A stretch of 50,165 bases of DNA from positions 1-50,165 of the forward strand of contig JAGYJL010000001.1 in the NCBI GenBank assembly GCA_018402015.1, in the 5' to 3' direction. The position numbers and the translations under genes are program-made. Source of the stretch: Flavobacteriales bacterium. Lineage in GTDB: Bacteria; Bacteroidota; Bacteroidia; UBA10329. The notes beneath the pieces were generated by a model, which ran no database searches, was not told where the DNA came from, and saw only the letters and a program-made list of their open reading frames with translations. Within the stretch, counting starts at the first letter, position 1, and each line of letters begins with the position of its first letter. Below, one piece after another: positions 26,934-36,419 of this stretch.

Positions 26934-29606
26934 TTACAGTTTGGCTTTCACCTCTACTATCTCGTAACCCTCAATGATGTCTCCTATCTTAATGTCATTG
27001 AACTTGTCAATGTTCAATCCACACTCGAATCCTTTGGTTACCTCTTTCACGTCTTCTTTGAATCGTTTCAACGAGGCAAGTTCTCCTGTGTACACGACAA
27101 TACCATCGCGGATAACGCGGACTTTCGTGTGTCTTGATACTTTTCCATCCAATACCATACAACCCGCAATGGTACCGACCCGTGTGATCTTGAATGTTTC
27201 TCGAACCTCGATGTTACCAACGATCTTCTCTTCAAATTCTGGCGCCAACATTCCCTCCATAGCAGATTTCACTTCTTCTATGGCATCGTAGATAATGCTG
27301 TACAGTTTGATCTGAATCTGTTCTTGCTCTGCGATCTTTCTGGCGTTTACAGATGGACGAACCTGGAAACCGATAACAATAGCGTCTGAAGCTGAGGCAA
27401 GAAGCACGTCTGATTCGGAGATCTGACCAACACCTTTCATGATGATATTGACAGCGATCTTTTCAGTAGAAAGTTTCAATAACGAATCGGAAAGTGCTTC
27501 GATAGAACCATCCACGTCACCTTTAACAATAAGGTTAAGCTCTTGGAAATCGCCAATTGCAATTCGTCTTCCGATCTCATCCAAGGTAATGTGTTTCTGA
27601 GTACGAAGACCTTGCTCACGTTGTAGTTGCAATCTTCTTGCTGCAATGGAGCGTGCTTCCTTGTCGTCCTCCATCACGTTGAACTTATCTCCCGATGAAG
27701 GCGCGCCATCTAGACCCAACAACTGCGCTGGCATAGATGGTCCTGCAGATTGCATAGGCTGTCCGCGCTCGTTGTACAAGGCCTTTACTCTACCACTGTA
27801 GCTTCCGGCCAACACAACATCTCCGATTTTTAATCGACCAGATTGTACAAGCACTGTAGAAACGTATCCACGCCCTTTGTCAAGCTCAGATTCGATAATG
27901 GTTCCAACTGCACGCTTGGTAGGATCAGCTTTCAATTCAAGCAGTTCTGCTTCCAAGAGTACTTTTTCAAGTAGTTCTTCCACGCCTTGTCCTGATTTTG
28001 CTGAAAGTTCTTGACACTGGAATTTTCCACCCCAATCTTCTACCAGAATATTCATGGAGGCCAATTGCTCCTTGATCTTCTCTGGGTTGGCTCCGTCCTT
28101 ATCGATCTTATTGATTGCAAAGATCATTGGAACGCCAGCGGCTTGTGCGTGGTTGATTGCTTCTCGTGTCTGAGGCATCACAGCATCATCCGCAGCAACC
28201 ACAATAATAACAACATCTGTTACCTGTGCACCTCTGGCACGCATGGCGGTAAACGCTTCGTGACCCGGAGTATCCAAGAAAGCGATCCGCTTCCCATCTC
28301 CGAACTCAACTCCGTAAGCTCCGATGTGCTGAGTAATACCTCCAGCTTCTCCTGCAATAACATTAGCATCTCGGATGTAATCGAGCAACGATGTTTTACC
28401 ATGGTCAACGTGTCCCATGATGGTAACGATCGGTGGCCGAGCTTCCATCATTTCAGGATTATCTTCTTCTTCAAGAACGTTATCCTGTACCTCCGCACTT
28501 ACGAATTGAACTTCATGTCCGAACTCCTCAGCCACGATAGATAGCGTTTCCGCATCCAATCGTTGGTTAATGGAAACGAACAGTCCGAGGCTCATACAGG
28601 CTGCGATAATTTCGTTCACAGCCACGTCCATCATCTTTGCCAACTCGTTGGCAGTTACGAACTCCGTAACCTTAAGAATCTTCTTCTCAAGCTCATGCTG
28701 TTCTTCTTCAGCCTCCATTCGTTCTTGAACGAGCTGGCGCTTTTCTCTTCTGTACTTAGAGCCTTTTGACTTGGTGCTGCCACCGCTTAACCGAGCAAGG
28801 GTTTCCTTGATCTGCTTCTGGATTTCCTCGTCAGTAAGTTCTGCTTTCTTCTCTCTTGGTTTTCCAGGGCCACTTGCTCCGCCTGGTCCGCCTGGTCCTC
28901 TCTGACCTGGTGCTCCTCCAGTTTCTCCTTGAACCGGTCTACGAACGCGTTTACGCTTCCGCTTCTTATCAGCAGAATCGTTTGACGTAGCAACAGGCTT
29001 TTTCTCACGGGGTTTCTCTACCGGAAGTTCCATTTTACCAAGAACCTTGGCTCCTGCAAGCTTATCCACCTTAACCTTAATGACGTCATCTTCTATGGCG
29101 TCTTCTTCGGCCTTTTTCTTAGCGGCCTCTGCCTCAATTTTAGCCTTTGCCGCAGCTTCTTCGGCCGCTCTTGCGGCTGCTTCTGCTTCAGCTTTATCCT
29201 TTGCAGCCTGTGCAGCCTTTTCTGCTTTTTCCGCTTCGGCCTTCTTTCTTCGTGCTTCTGGATTGAGATCGTCCAAGTTAATGGAGCCCATCACTTTCGG
29301 GCCATCAACTTTGGTTGGAGTAGCTTTGATCACTTCTTCTTTCTTCGGCTCCACGTGCTCTTCAGACGCAGCCATGCGCTCGTCTTTCCTCGCTTGAAGC
29401 TGCTCTGCTTTTGCCTCAGCTTCCATTTTGAGTTTGCGGTCGGCCGCAAATTCTCCAACGAGTACATCGTACATCTTCTCATCCAACTTGGAGTTGGGGT
29501 TGACATCCGCGTAGCCGCTATTCTTCAGGAAGTCGACAATGGTCGCTGTTCCAACGTTAAGGTCCCTGGCAACGGCACCCAATCTTCTCAGTTTTCCTTC
29601 TGCCAT
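26934..29606 (-). CDS. infB: Translation initiation factor IF-2
   Basis: 890 residues. An IF2 N-terminal helix bundle ([26 protein letters not shown], about 6-31) is followed by a long Lys/Glu/Ala-rich coiled-coil linker (about 70-190) and a basic RGP-rich stretch (about 215-260). The GTPase domain has [16 protein letters not shown] (about 397), DTPGHEAF and [13 protein letters not shown], followed by domains II to IV. It brings fMet-tRNA to the 30S subunit. It is the third gene of the rimP-nusA-infB group, 49 bases after nusA. Confidence 0.97.
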   Translation of the reverse strand: MAEGKLRRLGAVARDLNVGTATIVDFLKNSGYADVNPNSKLDEKMYDVLVGEFAADRKLKMEAEAKAEQLQARKDERMAASEEHVEPKKEEVIKATPTKVDGPKVMGSINLDDLNPEARRKKAEAEKAEKAAQAAKDKAEAEAAARAAEEAAAKAKIEAEAAKKKAEEDAIEDDVIKVKVDKLAGAKVLGKMELPVEKPREKKPVATSNDSADKKRKRKRVRRPVQGETGGAPGQRGPGGPGGASGPGKPREKKAELTDEEIQKQIKETLARLSGGSTKSKGSKYRREKRQLVQERMEAEEEQHELEKKILKVTEFVTANELAKMMDVAVNEIIAACMSLGLFVSINQRLDAETLSIVAEEFGHEVQFVSAEVQDNVLEEEDNPEMMEARPPIVTIMGHVDHGKTSLLDYIRDANVIAGEAGGITQHIGAYGVEFGDGKRIAFLDTPGHEAFTAMRARGAQVTDVVIIVVAADDAVMPQTREAINHAQAAGVPMIFAINKIDKDGANPEKIKEQLASMNILVEDWGGKFQCQELSAKSGQGVEELLEKVLLEAELLELKADPTKRAVGTIIESELDKGRGYVSTVLVQSGRLKIGDVVLAGSYSGRVKALYNERGQPMQSAGPSMPAQLLGLDGAPSSGDKFNVMEDDKEARSIAARRLQLQREQGLRTQKHITLDEIGRRIAIGDFQELNLIVKGDVDGSIEALSDSLLKLSTEKIAVNIIMKGVGQISESDVLLASASDAIVIGFQVRPSVNARKIAEQEQIQIKLYSIIYDAIEEVKSAMEGMLAPEFEEKIVGNIEVRETFKITRVGTIAGCMVLDGKVSRHTKVRVIRDGIVVYTGELASLKRFKEDVKEVTKGFECGLNIDKFNDIKIGDIIEGYEIVEVKAKL

Positions 29607-29655
29607 GTATGGTGGTTACTTTATTCTTTGTGTTGACTGTCTGAAGTTTTCAGAA

Positions 29656-30894
29656 TCAGTCAGCAAATTCTTCTTTCAATATTTTGATGATCTCGTCAAC
29701 AGTCTCTTCTTCAAGATCTGTTCTCTTTACAAGATCAGCTTTACCAATTTCCAATACGCTCTTCGCAGTATCGCAACCTATAGCCTTCAGTTCATCAAGA
29801 ACCCAGCTTTCGATCTCATCTGCAAATTCTTCTAGATCAACGTCTTCCACATCAACGTCTGAGTCTCTGTAAACATCGATCTCGTAGCCTGTAAGCTGAC
29901 CGGCCAATCGGATATTGAATCCGCCTTTACCAATTGCTAACGACACTTGATCTGCCTTAAGATACACATCTGCTCGGGCTTTCTCGTCATTCAGCTCGAT
30001 ACGAGTGATCTTAGCTGGGCTAAGGGCTCGCTGAATGAATAACTGCGAGTTATTGGTGTAGTTGATCACATCGATATTCTCGTTTCGTAGTTCACGTACG
30101 ATACCATGAATTCTTGATCCTTTCATTCCAACGCATGCTCCTACAGGGTCAATACGATCATCGTAAGACTCAACCGCTACTTTGGCTCTTTCTCCTGGTA
30201 CACGTACAATTTTCTTGATGGTGATAAGTCCATCAAACACCTCTGGCACTTCGTTCTCGAACAATCTCTCTAAGAATCTACCATCGGTTCTAGACATGAT
30301 AACAACAGGATTGTTGTTTCTCATCTCTACTTCTTTAATGACCGCACGAACGGTATCGCCTTTCTTGAAATAATCGCTTGGAATCTGCTCGGTCTTAGGA
30401 AGTATCAATTCGTTGCCTTCATCGTCCAAGATCAGAATCTCACGCTTCCATATCTGGTAAACTTCTCCGGTGATCATCTCACCTTCGCGGTCTTTGTACT
30501 TTCTGAAAACATTGTCTTTTTCAAGATCCATGATACGAGAAGCAAGGTTCTGACGGATTGCCAAAACAGCTCTTCTACCGAAATCTTCCAATTTAACCTG
30601 CTCAGAAACCTCTTCTCCAACTTCAAAGTCAGCCTCGATCTTCAATGCCTTAGATAATGGAATCTGCAACACATCATCTTCTAGGTCTTCGTCTGCAACG
30701 ATTTCACGGTTCCTCCAAATCTCAAGGTCTCCCTTATCTACGTTGATGATCACATCAATATTCTCGTCCGTACCATATTGCTTTATAAGTAATGAGCGGA
30801 AAACATCCTCTAGGATGCTCATCATGGTTACGCGATCGATGTTTTTGAATTCTTTGAATTCTGAAAATGACTCGATTAGATTTAAACTATCCAT
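29656..30894 (-). CDS. nusA: Transcription termination/antitermination factor NusA
   Basis: 412 residues. NusA N-terminal domain (1-130), S1 domain (about 133-200, with GEVYQIWKREILILDDEGNELILPKTEQIP), then KH1/KH2 (about 230-345, with RVPGERAKVAVESYDDRIDPVGACVGMKGSRI and LAIGKGGFNIRLAGQLTGYEI). The C-terminal part is short: one acidic helix-hairpin-like segment (DELKAIGCDTAKSVLEI), as usual outside proteobacteria. It lies 6 bases after rimP. Confidence 0.97.
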   Translation of the reverse strand: MDSLNLIESFSEFKEFKNIDRVTMMSILEDVFRSLLIKQYGTDENIDVIINVDKGDLEIWRNREIVADEDLEDDVLQIPLSKALKIEADFEVGEEVSEQVKLEDFGRRAVLAIRQNLASRIMDLEKDNVFRKYKDREGEMITGEVYQIWKREILILDDEGNELILPKTEQIPSDYFKKGDTVRAVIKEVEMRNNNPVVIMSRTDGRFLERLFENEVPEVFDGLITIKKIVRVPGERAKVAVESYDDRIDPVGACVGMKGSRIHGIVRELRNENIDVINYTNNSQLFIQRALSPAKITRIELNDEKARADVYLKADQVSLAIGKGGFNIRLAGQLTGYEIDVYRDSDVDVEDVDLEEFADEIESWVLDELKAIGCDTAKSVLEIGKADLVKRTDLEEETVDEIIKILKEEFAD

Positions 30895-30900
30895 CTCTAA

Positions 30901-31350
30901 TTATTTGAACGATATTACTGTCTTGGCTTCTTTTATCTCGTTTAGTGGAAATATTAAAGGTTCCACTTCTTCCTTTTTTTTCTTTTTCTCAGGTTGCAAA
31001 GTGATCTTATCCATCTCAAATGCTACCAGTTCTCCTTTAAAAACATTTCCGTCTGCGGTTACAACCTTCACGGTTCTTCCCACATTTTTCTTGTACTGCA
31101 ACGGATGTTGAAACGGTTCCGTCAATCCTGGAGATGAAACTTCCAACTCATAATCCTCCACTTCTCTGTCAAGATTGCCCTCAATGTGCCTGCTTACCGA
31201 AACGCAGTCCTTCACATTCAATCCCTCCACCGCATCAACATAGACTCGGATCTTATTACCAGGCAACACTTTAACAGATACAATGAACATATCTGTATCC
31301 TCCAATTTCTCTTCTACTAAAGACCGAACAGTACTTTCCGTTATCATCAT
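30901..31350 (-). CDS. rimP: Ribosome maturation factor RimP
   Basis: 149 residues. The N-terminal alpha/beta domain (to about 75) has FIVSVKVLPGNKIRVYVDAVEGLNVKDCVSVSRHIE and DYELEVSSPGLTEPFQHPLQY; a C-terminal SH3-like domain follows (RTVKVVTADGNVFKGELVAFEMDKITLQ). A run of Lys (KKKKKE) sits before the final strand. RimP assists 30S assembly. Two ATGs in a row (31350, 31347). The gene is preceded by a consensus promoter and a terminator-like hairpin ending 7 bases from the ATG. Confidence 0.95.
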   Translation of the reverse strand: MMITESTVRSLVEEKLEDTDMFIVSVKVLPGNKIRVYVDAVEGLNVKDCVSVSRHIEGNLDREVEDYELEVSSPGLTEPFQHPLQYKKNVGRTVKVVTADGNVFKGELVAFEMDKITLQPEKKKKKEEVEPLIFPLNEIKEAKTVISFK

Positions 31351-31351
31351 T

Positions 31352-31373
31352 AAAAAAGGGACCTGTAGGTCCC
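31352..31373 (-). promoter_or_regulatory. Terminator-like hairpin (possible attenuator) in the rimP-nusA-infB leader
   Basis: On the minus strand GGGACC-TACA-GGTCCC (31358-31373) is followed directly by six T (31352-31357), then the rimP ATG at 31350. The whole leader from the predicted start of transcription is only about 45 bases. The right side lacks a T-run on the plus strand, so it is directional toward rimP. Confidence 0.6.
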
Positions 31374-31402
31374 CTCCGTCTTAATGTTCCTCAAATCGGG
31401 CG

Positions 31403-31432
31403 CAAATATAATAGATTGTTTTGACCTGACAA
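31403..31432 (-). promoter_or_regulatory. Promoter of the rimP operon
   Basis: On the minus strand TTG (31430-31432), a 19-base spacer, TATATTTG (31403-31410), then CGCCCG. This is a full match to the TTG-N19-TAnnTTTG promoter of Bacteroidota. Predicted start near 31396-31398. Confidence 0.75.
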
Positions 31433-31510
31433 TTGGACCCGTTTGTTTCTTATTGGCCACCGCACTAAGAAACTGGCGTCTAGAACACATTTACGTTATT
31501 ATCAAGTTGT

Positions 31511-31518
31511 TAAATTTG
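31511..31518 (+). promoter_or_regulatory. -7 promoter element of the T9SS type B gene
   Basis: TAAATTTG followed by CGCCCC, a perfect TAnnTTTG, 26 bases before the ATG at 31545. It lies inside the extended open frame that begins at 31443, supporting the later start. No TTG lies 19-21 bases upstream. Confidence 0.55.
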
Positions 31519-31544
31519 CGCCCCTCAAGAAGAAATCCGATCCA

Positions 31545-34500
31545 ATGCTAAAAAATATATTCTTTTCCATTACAGTCATGTTTTTGTTCTCAGTGAGTTC
31601 TACCGCTCAGAACGCAGAGGAAGACACCAGGCTTTTATCGAAATTCTCGGAAACAGAGCTTAAATCGATGAGTGCTGATGAAGTAAGCTACTGGGTGAGT
31701 TTCCTGAATCACAGTGTTGAAATAATCAGCCTACCAGCAGAAAAACTTGAAGATATCGGTGAATCGATCAATCTCCCATCTCTCAAATTGTCGGAAGTCA
31801 ATCTGTTTGAAATAGGCATTGAACCTCATGAATTTACTCGCAGTTACAGAAAAATCGTTGGTACTGATAAGGTATTGGTGATTCGTTCCCTAGCTGAGAT
31901 TGAGACATTTGTTCCTTCTCTTCTCACTCAAACAAGCGAAGAAGAATATACAGCTGAAGAACTTGAGTCGATCATTGCCATGGGTGGCGGACCGCTTGTA
32001 GTTCCTATTACCAATGGAGGATCTACTACGCTGCCATGCGGAAACGGTGCGCTTTTTCAACACACTTTTGAAGATGACAATCCTGCTGGTCCGTATGCAT
32101 CAAACGCAAACTACACGGTCACCGTTTGTCCAGATGGTACGAATGGCAGTAAGGTTACATTGAGAATGTTTCCCGAAGTTGGTGATACGTGGGATGTTCA
32201 TGGTTCTGACACGCTTTTTGTCTATGATGGTACTGATACAAACGCACCTCTTCTTGGAGCTTTCAATAGTGATACGGACACAAATGGAATCAGTGTTCAA
32301 GCCACATTTGCCAACCCTTCTGGTTGTTTGACCTTTCAATTCATATCTAATGGAGCGAATGAGGGAGACGGTTTTGGTGGTCTTATTACATGCGGTTATC
32401 CATGCCAGCCAATTGCTCCAATTATTGGATCCGACCCTTTGATGGAACCAGCAGATACTGGATATATTGACATTTGTTTAGGTGATACTGTGTGGTTGTA
32501 CGGAAACGCTGCGTTCCCTTTCTCTGGCACAAATGGTGGCTTAGGGTATGATCAAACAATTGACAACAGCACCTTCAACTGGGAATTTGCTGATGGAACA
32601 GTTATCAACGATAACGACACGGTATTTTTTGTGCCTCAGGTTCGTGCAGGATACTTGGTGGAAATGAGAGTAACGGATACTCTTGGATGTATAGATGTGA
32701 CTACAACAAAAATCCGTGTAGCAACCATACCAACGTTCGCTGGAACAACCACTCTCCTACAAGACACTATTTGTTTTGGTGAGAGTACTATTCTAATTGG
32801 AGGTGTTACGTTTCAAGACACGGCTGGTGTAGATCCAACACAAGGTGCGTTTATCAATGGTGGCATCTTTGCGGGACTAACCTATCTGCCAGATGGCTCT
32901 GGAGTTAACTACGAAACGGAAATTGAGATCACGCAATTCGATAGTGGCCAGGTCGTTCAAAATGCTTCGGACATTATTGACGTTTGTGTTACGATGGAGC
33001 ATTCCTATCTAGGAGACCTTGAAATGATGCTGACCTGTCCCAACGGTACCGAAGTCGTCATTTTCAACAGCTTTACTGGGCAAGGCATAAACGCCAATTT
33101 TGCTGGTGGTTTCGGTGGTGGAGGAACGTTCTTAGGTGACCCAGTTGATAACACCAGCGGACAACCAGGTGTTGGTTGGGAATACTGTTTCTCGGAACTG
33201 GCCACTTGGGGAACCATGGGCGATGAGCATCCTGCCAATACCATTCCTACAACGGTGAACTCTCCGGGGCAATCCATGTCGCCTGGAACGTATTTGCCTG
33301 AGCAAACATATTCCGACCTTCTTGGATGTCCAATAAACGGAACATGGACGTTGACCATTCGAGATAATATCGGAGCGGATGATGGCTACATTTTCGAGTG
33401 GGGCATTCTTTTCAATCCTGATATTGATCCAAATGCTGAGTTTTATACTCCTTCGTTGGCAAATGGTTTTTGGACGATAGAGCCATCGGTGATCAATGTT
33501 TTTGGGGATACGGCAATTGAAGTTTTGCCACCTAACCCCGGAGATTGGGACTACACCTTTAATGTGGAAGATGATTTCGGTTGCTTCCATGATACGACCT
33601 TGATGATTCACATGGTTCCGCAACTGACGAATCTGTTAGATACCGCTGTCTGTAGCGATCAATTTGCGCTTAACGCAGCAGATTATGAAATTCTGGGAGA
33701 ATGGAGCTACACGCCACCACTTGGAGGTTCTGCTACCTTCTCTCCGAATGAATTCGCTTTCAACCCGAATGTCGAAGTCAGCCAATATGGCGATTACGAA
33801 TTCGTATTTCAGAGCGATTATTGCGGCCAGAGCGATACTGTAATTATAGATTTCAACCCGGTTCCTTCAAACGTTGCCTTGGCAGACCAAACGGTTTGCC
33901 CTGGTGCAACAATCACATTTGATGCTGAAAACTCAGGAATTGCAGCTGTTTATTCTTGGCAACCGACCGGTGAAACAACGCAGCAGATCACACTGGAGAA
34001 CATCACCCAAACTACGGGAGTTCAAGTAACGATAAACAACGAATGTGGATCTGCAAATGGAGCAGCAACCATCACGGTTGAATCTATTGATGTTAGCACC
34101 GTTGACCCTGACGTTTGCTTGGATGTTGAAGCAGAGTTGGATGCTGATTTTACAACCAGCTCTGGTACATGGAGTTTTACTGGCCCTGCAGGAGCTACTG
34201 TCGATTTCTCACCTGAAATTACAAATGCGAGCCCTAGCGTTACTGTATCGGATGAAGGTTCTTACCAGTTCGTTTTCACCGATGATCAATGTGGAATGCA
34301 AGACTCTGTATCGGTATTCTTTACGCCAATACCGACCATTAACGTTTCAATTGACACCAACAGAATCTGTATAGAAGATAATGTTGTACTCACATTCACT
34401 ACAAACACGGAGTTGTATACTGATTTCAGCTGGAACCCATTTGGAACCAACGAAGACACCTTGATCATTGCTGGGACAGACTCGATGGCGTTCAATCCAA

Positions 34501-34853
34501 TGGATACGCTTTTCCATGTAATTGCTACTGTCAGCAACTCATGTGGCGATGATTCGGAGGAGATCGTTTACAAGGTAATTGACTGCAATCTGGATATTCC
34601 GAACGTATTCAACCCGGAGTCAAGTGTTCCAGAAAATCGGTATTTCAATATTGTTGCTTTGGATTTACATCCAGGGAATAACATGAAGATCTTTGACCGA
34701 TGGGGACGTAAATGTTACGATGTAGATAACTATCATCTTAATCCATGGAACGGTGGAAAAGAAAGTGATGGCGTGTTCTACTATGTGCTGGTAAGACCAG
34801 GATACGAAGCCGAGACAGGATACGTGCATCTGGTTCACGGTTCTGGTCAATAA
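31545..34853 (+). CDS. Secreted CUB/P-domain protein with gliding-associated T9SS type B sorting domain
   Basis: 1,102 residues from the ATG at 31545, chosen because it gives a clean signal peptide (MLKNIFFSITVMFLFSVSSTAQ). Residues about 150-300 hold a CUB-like domain (CGNGALFQHTFEDDNP ... LFVYDGTD ... FISNGANEGDGFGGLITC). A PKD-like stretch (FNWEFADGTVINDND) follows near 345. A proprotein-convertase P-like domain covers about 470-640 (DVCVTMEHSYLGDLEMMLTCPNGTEVVIF ... GTWTLTIRDNIGADDGYIFEWGILF). Several Ig-like units come next. The C-terminus is a CHU_C/type B sorting domain (NVFNPESS ... MKIFDRWGRKCYD ... PWNGGKESDGVFYYVLVR). Predicted cell-surface or secreted protein, possibly adhesive. 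Confidence 0.88.
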   Translation: MLKNIFFSITVMFLFSVSSTAQNAEEDTRLLSKFSETELKSMSADEVSYWVSFLNHSVEIISLPAEKLEDIGESINLPSLKLSEVNLFEIGIEPHEFTRSYRKIVGTDKVLVIRSLAEIETFVPSLLTQTSEEEYTAEELESIIAMGGGPLVVPITNGGSTTLPCGNGALFQHTFEDDNPAGPYASNANYTVTVCPDGTNGSKVTLRMFPEVGDTWDVHGSDTLFVYDGTDTNAPLLGAFNSDTDTNGISVQATFANPSGCLTFQFISNGANEGDGFGGLITCGYPCQPIAPIIGSDPLMEPADTGYIDICLGDTVWLYGNAAFPFSGTNGGLGYDQTIDNSTFNWEFADGTVINDNDTVFFVPQVRAGYLVEMRVTDTLGCIDVTTTKIRVATIPTFAGTTTLLQDTICFGESTILIGGVTFQDTAGVDPTQGAFINGGIFAGLTYLPDGSGVNYETEIEITQFDSGQVVQNASDIIDVCVTMEHSYLGDLEMMLTCPNGTEVVIFNSFTGQGINANFAGGFGGGGTFLGDPVDNTSGQPGVGWEYCFSELATWGTMGDEHPANTIPTTVNSPGQSMSPGTYLPEQTYSDLLGCPINGTWTLTIRDNIGADDGYIFEWGILFNPDIDPNAEFYTPSLANGFWTIEPSVINVFGDTAIEVLPPNPGDWDYTFNVEDDFGCFHDTTLMIHMVPQLTNLLDTAVCSDQFALNAADYEILGEWSYTPPLGGSATFSPNEFAFNPNVEVSQYGDYEFVFQSDYCGQSDTVIIDFNPVPSNVALADQTVCPGATITFDAENSGIAAVYSWQPTGETTQQITLENITQTTGVQVTINNECGSANGAATITVESIDVSTVDPDVCLDVEAELDADFTTSSGTWSFTGPAGATVDFSPEITNASPSVTVSDEGSYQFVFTDDQCGMQDSVSVFFTPIPTINVSIDTNRICIEDNVVLTFTTNTELYTDFSWNPFGTNEDTLIIAGTDSMAFNPMDTLFHVIATVSNSCGDDSEEIVYKVIDCNLDIPNVFNPESSVPENRYFNIVALDLHPGNNMKIFDRWGRKCYDVDNYHLNPWNGGKESDGVFYYVLVRPGYEAETGYVHLVHGSGQ

Positions 34854-34874
34854 ACTGATTGTTTCGATCTACTT

Positions 34875-35828
34875 ATGAAAGTCATCGACCATTTAAAGAG
34901 TGCCAAGAGCACTCTTTTTTCTATAGAAATTCTTCCTCCGCTAAAGGGCAAGAGTATTGACTCCCTGTTCAATGGAATTGAACCATTGTTGGAGTTCAAT
35001 CCGTCCTTTATTGATGTGACGTATCACCGCGAGGAATACGTTTACAAGAAACGTCCAGGAGGCTTTCTGGAGCGTGTTAGCATCAAGAAAAGGCCAGGTA
35101 CGGTCGGTATATGCGCAGCCATCATGAACAAGTACGGAATTGATGCTGTTCCGCACATTATTTGTGGCGGTTTTACGAAAGAGGAGACCGAGAACGCACT
35201 TATTGACCTTAACTTTTTGGGTATCGATAACGTGCTTGCTCTTCAGGGAGATTCCATTAAAACAGAACCCGATTTTATTCCTGAACCAGATGGACACGCT
35301 TACGCAAGCGAATTGGTTGAGCAGATCGTTCAACTGAACAACGGGAACTATTTGGATGAAGATCTGAAGAACGTGAAGGAGACAAGCTTTTGCATTGGCG
35401 TTGCTGGTTATCCTGAAAAACACATCAAAGCTCCGAACAGAAAAACCGATCTCCGGTTTCTGAAGAAAAAAGTGGACGCTGGTGCTGAGTACATCGTAAC
35501 ACAGATGTTCTTTGATAATAAGGTTTACTTCCGTTTTGTAGAAGAGTGCCGGGCTGCAGGAATTGACGTGCCTATCATTCCAGGACTTAAGCCACTAACA
35601 ACTGTTAAGCAAGCGGGTATTCTACCGAGCATCTTCCACATTGATGTGCCTGCCGACCTGTATGATGAGGTAGAGAAATGCAAAACCAACGATGATGCAG
35701 CCAAGGTTGGTGTTGAATGGTGCATTGCTCAGACAAAAGAATTGATCGAAGCAGGTGTGCCTTGCTTACACTTCTATACAATGGGAAAATCTGATGCTAC
35801 GCGTCAGGTTGCGGAAGCTGTTCTATAG
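34875..35828 (+). CDS. metF: Methylenetetrahydrofolate reductase
   Basis: 317 residues, the length of bacterial MetF. It reduces 5,10-methylene-THF to 5-methyl-THF for methionine synthesis, using FAD. Signatures are SIEILPPLKG (catalytic Glu region near residue 18), FIDVTYHREEY, NVLALQGDSIK (near 120), GVAGYPEKHIKAPN (about 175-188), LRFLKKKVDAGAEYIVTQMFFDN and IPIIPGLKPLTTVKQ. It lies 21 bases after the T9SS gene on the same strand and is convergent with ribE, with 6 bases between stops. Confidence 0.95.
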   Translation: MKVIDHLKSAKSTLFSIEILPPLKGKSIDSLFNGIEPLLEFNPSFIDVTYHREEYVYKKRPGGFLERVSIKKRPGTVGICAAIMNKYGIDAVPHIICGGFTKEETENALIDLNFLGIDNVLALQGDSIKTEPDFIPEPDGHAYASELVEQIVQLNNGNYLDEDLKNVKETSFCIGVAGYPEKHIKAPNRKTDLRFLKKKVDAGAEYIVTQMFFDNKVYFRFVEECRAAGIDVPIIPGLKPLTTVKQAGILPSIFHIDVPADLYDEVEKCKTNDDAAKVGVEWCIAQTKELIEAGVPCLHFYTMGKSDATRQVAEAVL

Positions 35829-35834
35829 TGGTAC

Positions 35835-36419
35835 TCAACGCTTAGCCATCATTCGGGCAACATACTTGCCAATGATGTCAAACTCTAGATTAACGGTGTT
35901 TCCGACTTTCAGATTTTTAAACGTAGTGTGATCTTTTGTATACGGAATGATCGCTACAGAGAATCCCGTATCGGAGGTATTGAAAGCAGTGAGACTTACA
36001 CCATTAACAGTGATCGATCCTTTATCAACCGTGAAGTTCTCTCCTTCTGCGTGCTCAAAGCTGAAAATGTGACTACCATCTCTTTCTTCGACAGAAACCA
36101 CATTACCTAGCATGTCTACGTGTCCTTGAACGATGTGTCCATCAAAACGCCCATGAGCTGGCATACACCGCTCTAAATTGACTTCATCCCCTACTTCTAA
36201 CTCACCTAGGTCTGTACGTAAAAGCGTTTCATCAATTGCGGTTACGGTATGCCGATCATCTGTCTGATCTACCACTGTGAGGCAAACGCCATTATGCGCT
36301 ACGCTTTGATCCACTTTCAACTGGGCAGAAATCGGACTTTTGAAAGTGAAATGGATGTTGGTTCCCTCTTTTTCGGCACTTACTAAAGTACCAAGGGTTT
36401 CAATGATGCCTGTAAACAT
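35835..36419 (-). CDS. ribE: Riboflavin synthase, alpha subunit
   Basis: 194 residues made of two lumazine-binding repeats, as in all members. The first starts MFTGIIETLG and contains VAHNGVCLTVV; the second contains GHIVQGHVDMLGNVVS and GSITVNGVSLTAF. It dismutates 6,7-dimethyl-8-ribityllumazine to riboflavin. The ATG at 36419 directly abuts the stop of the upstream T9SS protein gene (TAA at 36420-36422), so it is probably read from the same transcript despite unrelated function. Confidence 0.96.
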   Translation of the reverse strand: MFTGIIETLGTLVSAEKEGTNIHFTFKSPISAQLKVDQSVAHNGVCLTVVDQTDDRHTVTAIDETLLRTDLGELEVGDEVNLERCMPAHGRFDGHIVQGHVDMLGNVVSVEERDGSHIFSFEHAEGENFTVDKGSITVNGVSLTAFNTSDTGFSVAIIPYTKDHTTFKNLKVGNTVNLEFDIIGKYVARMMAKR

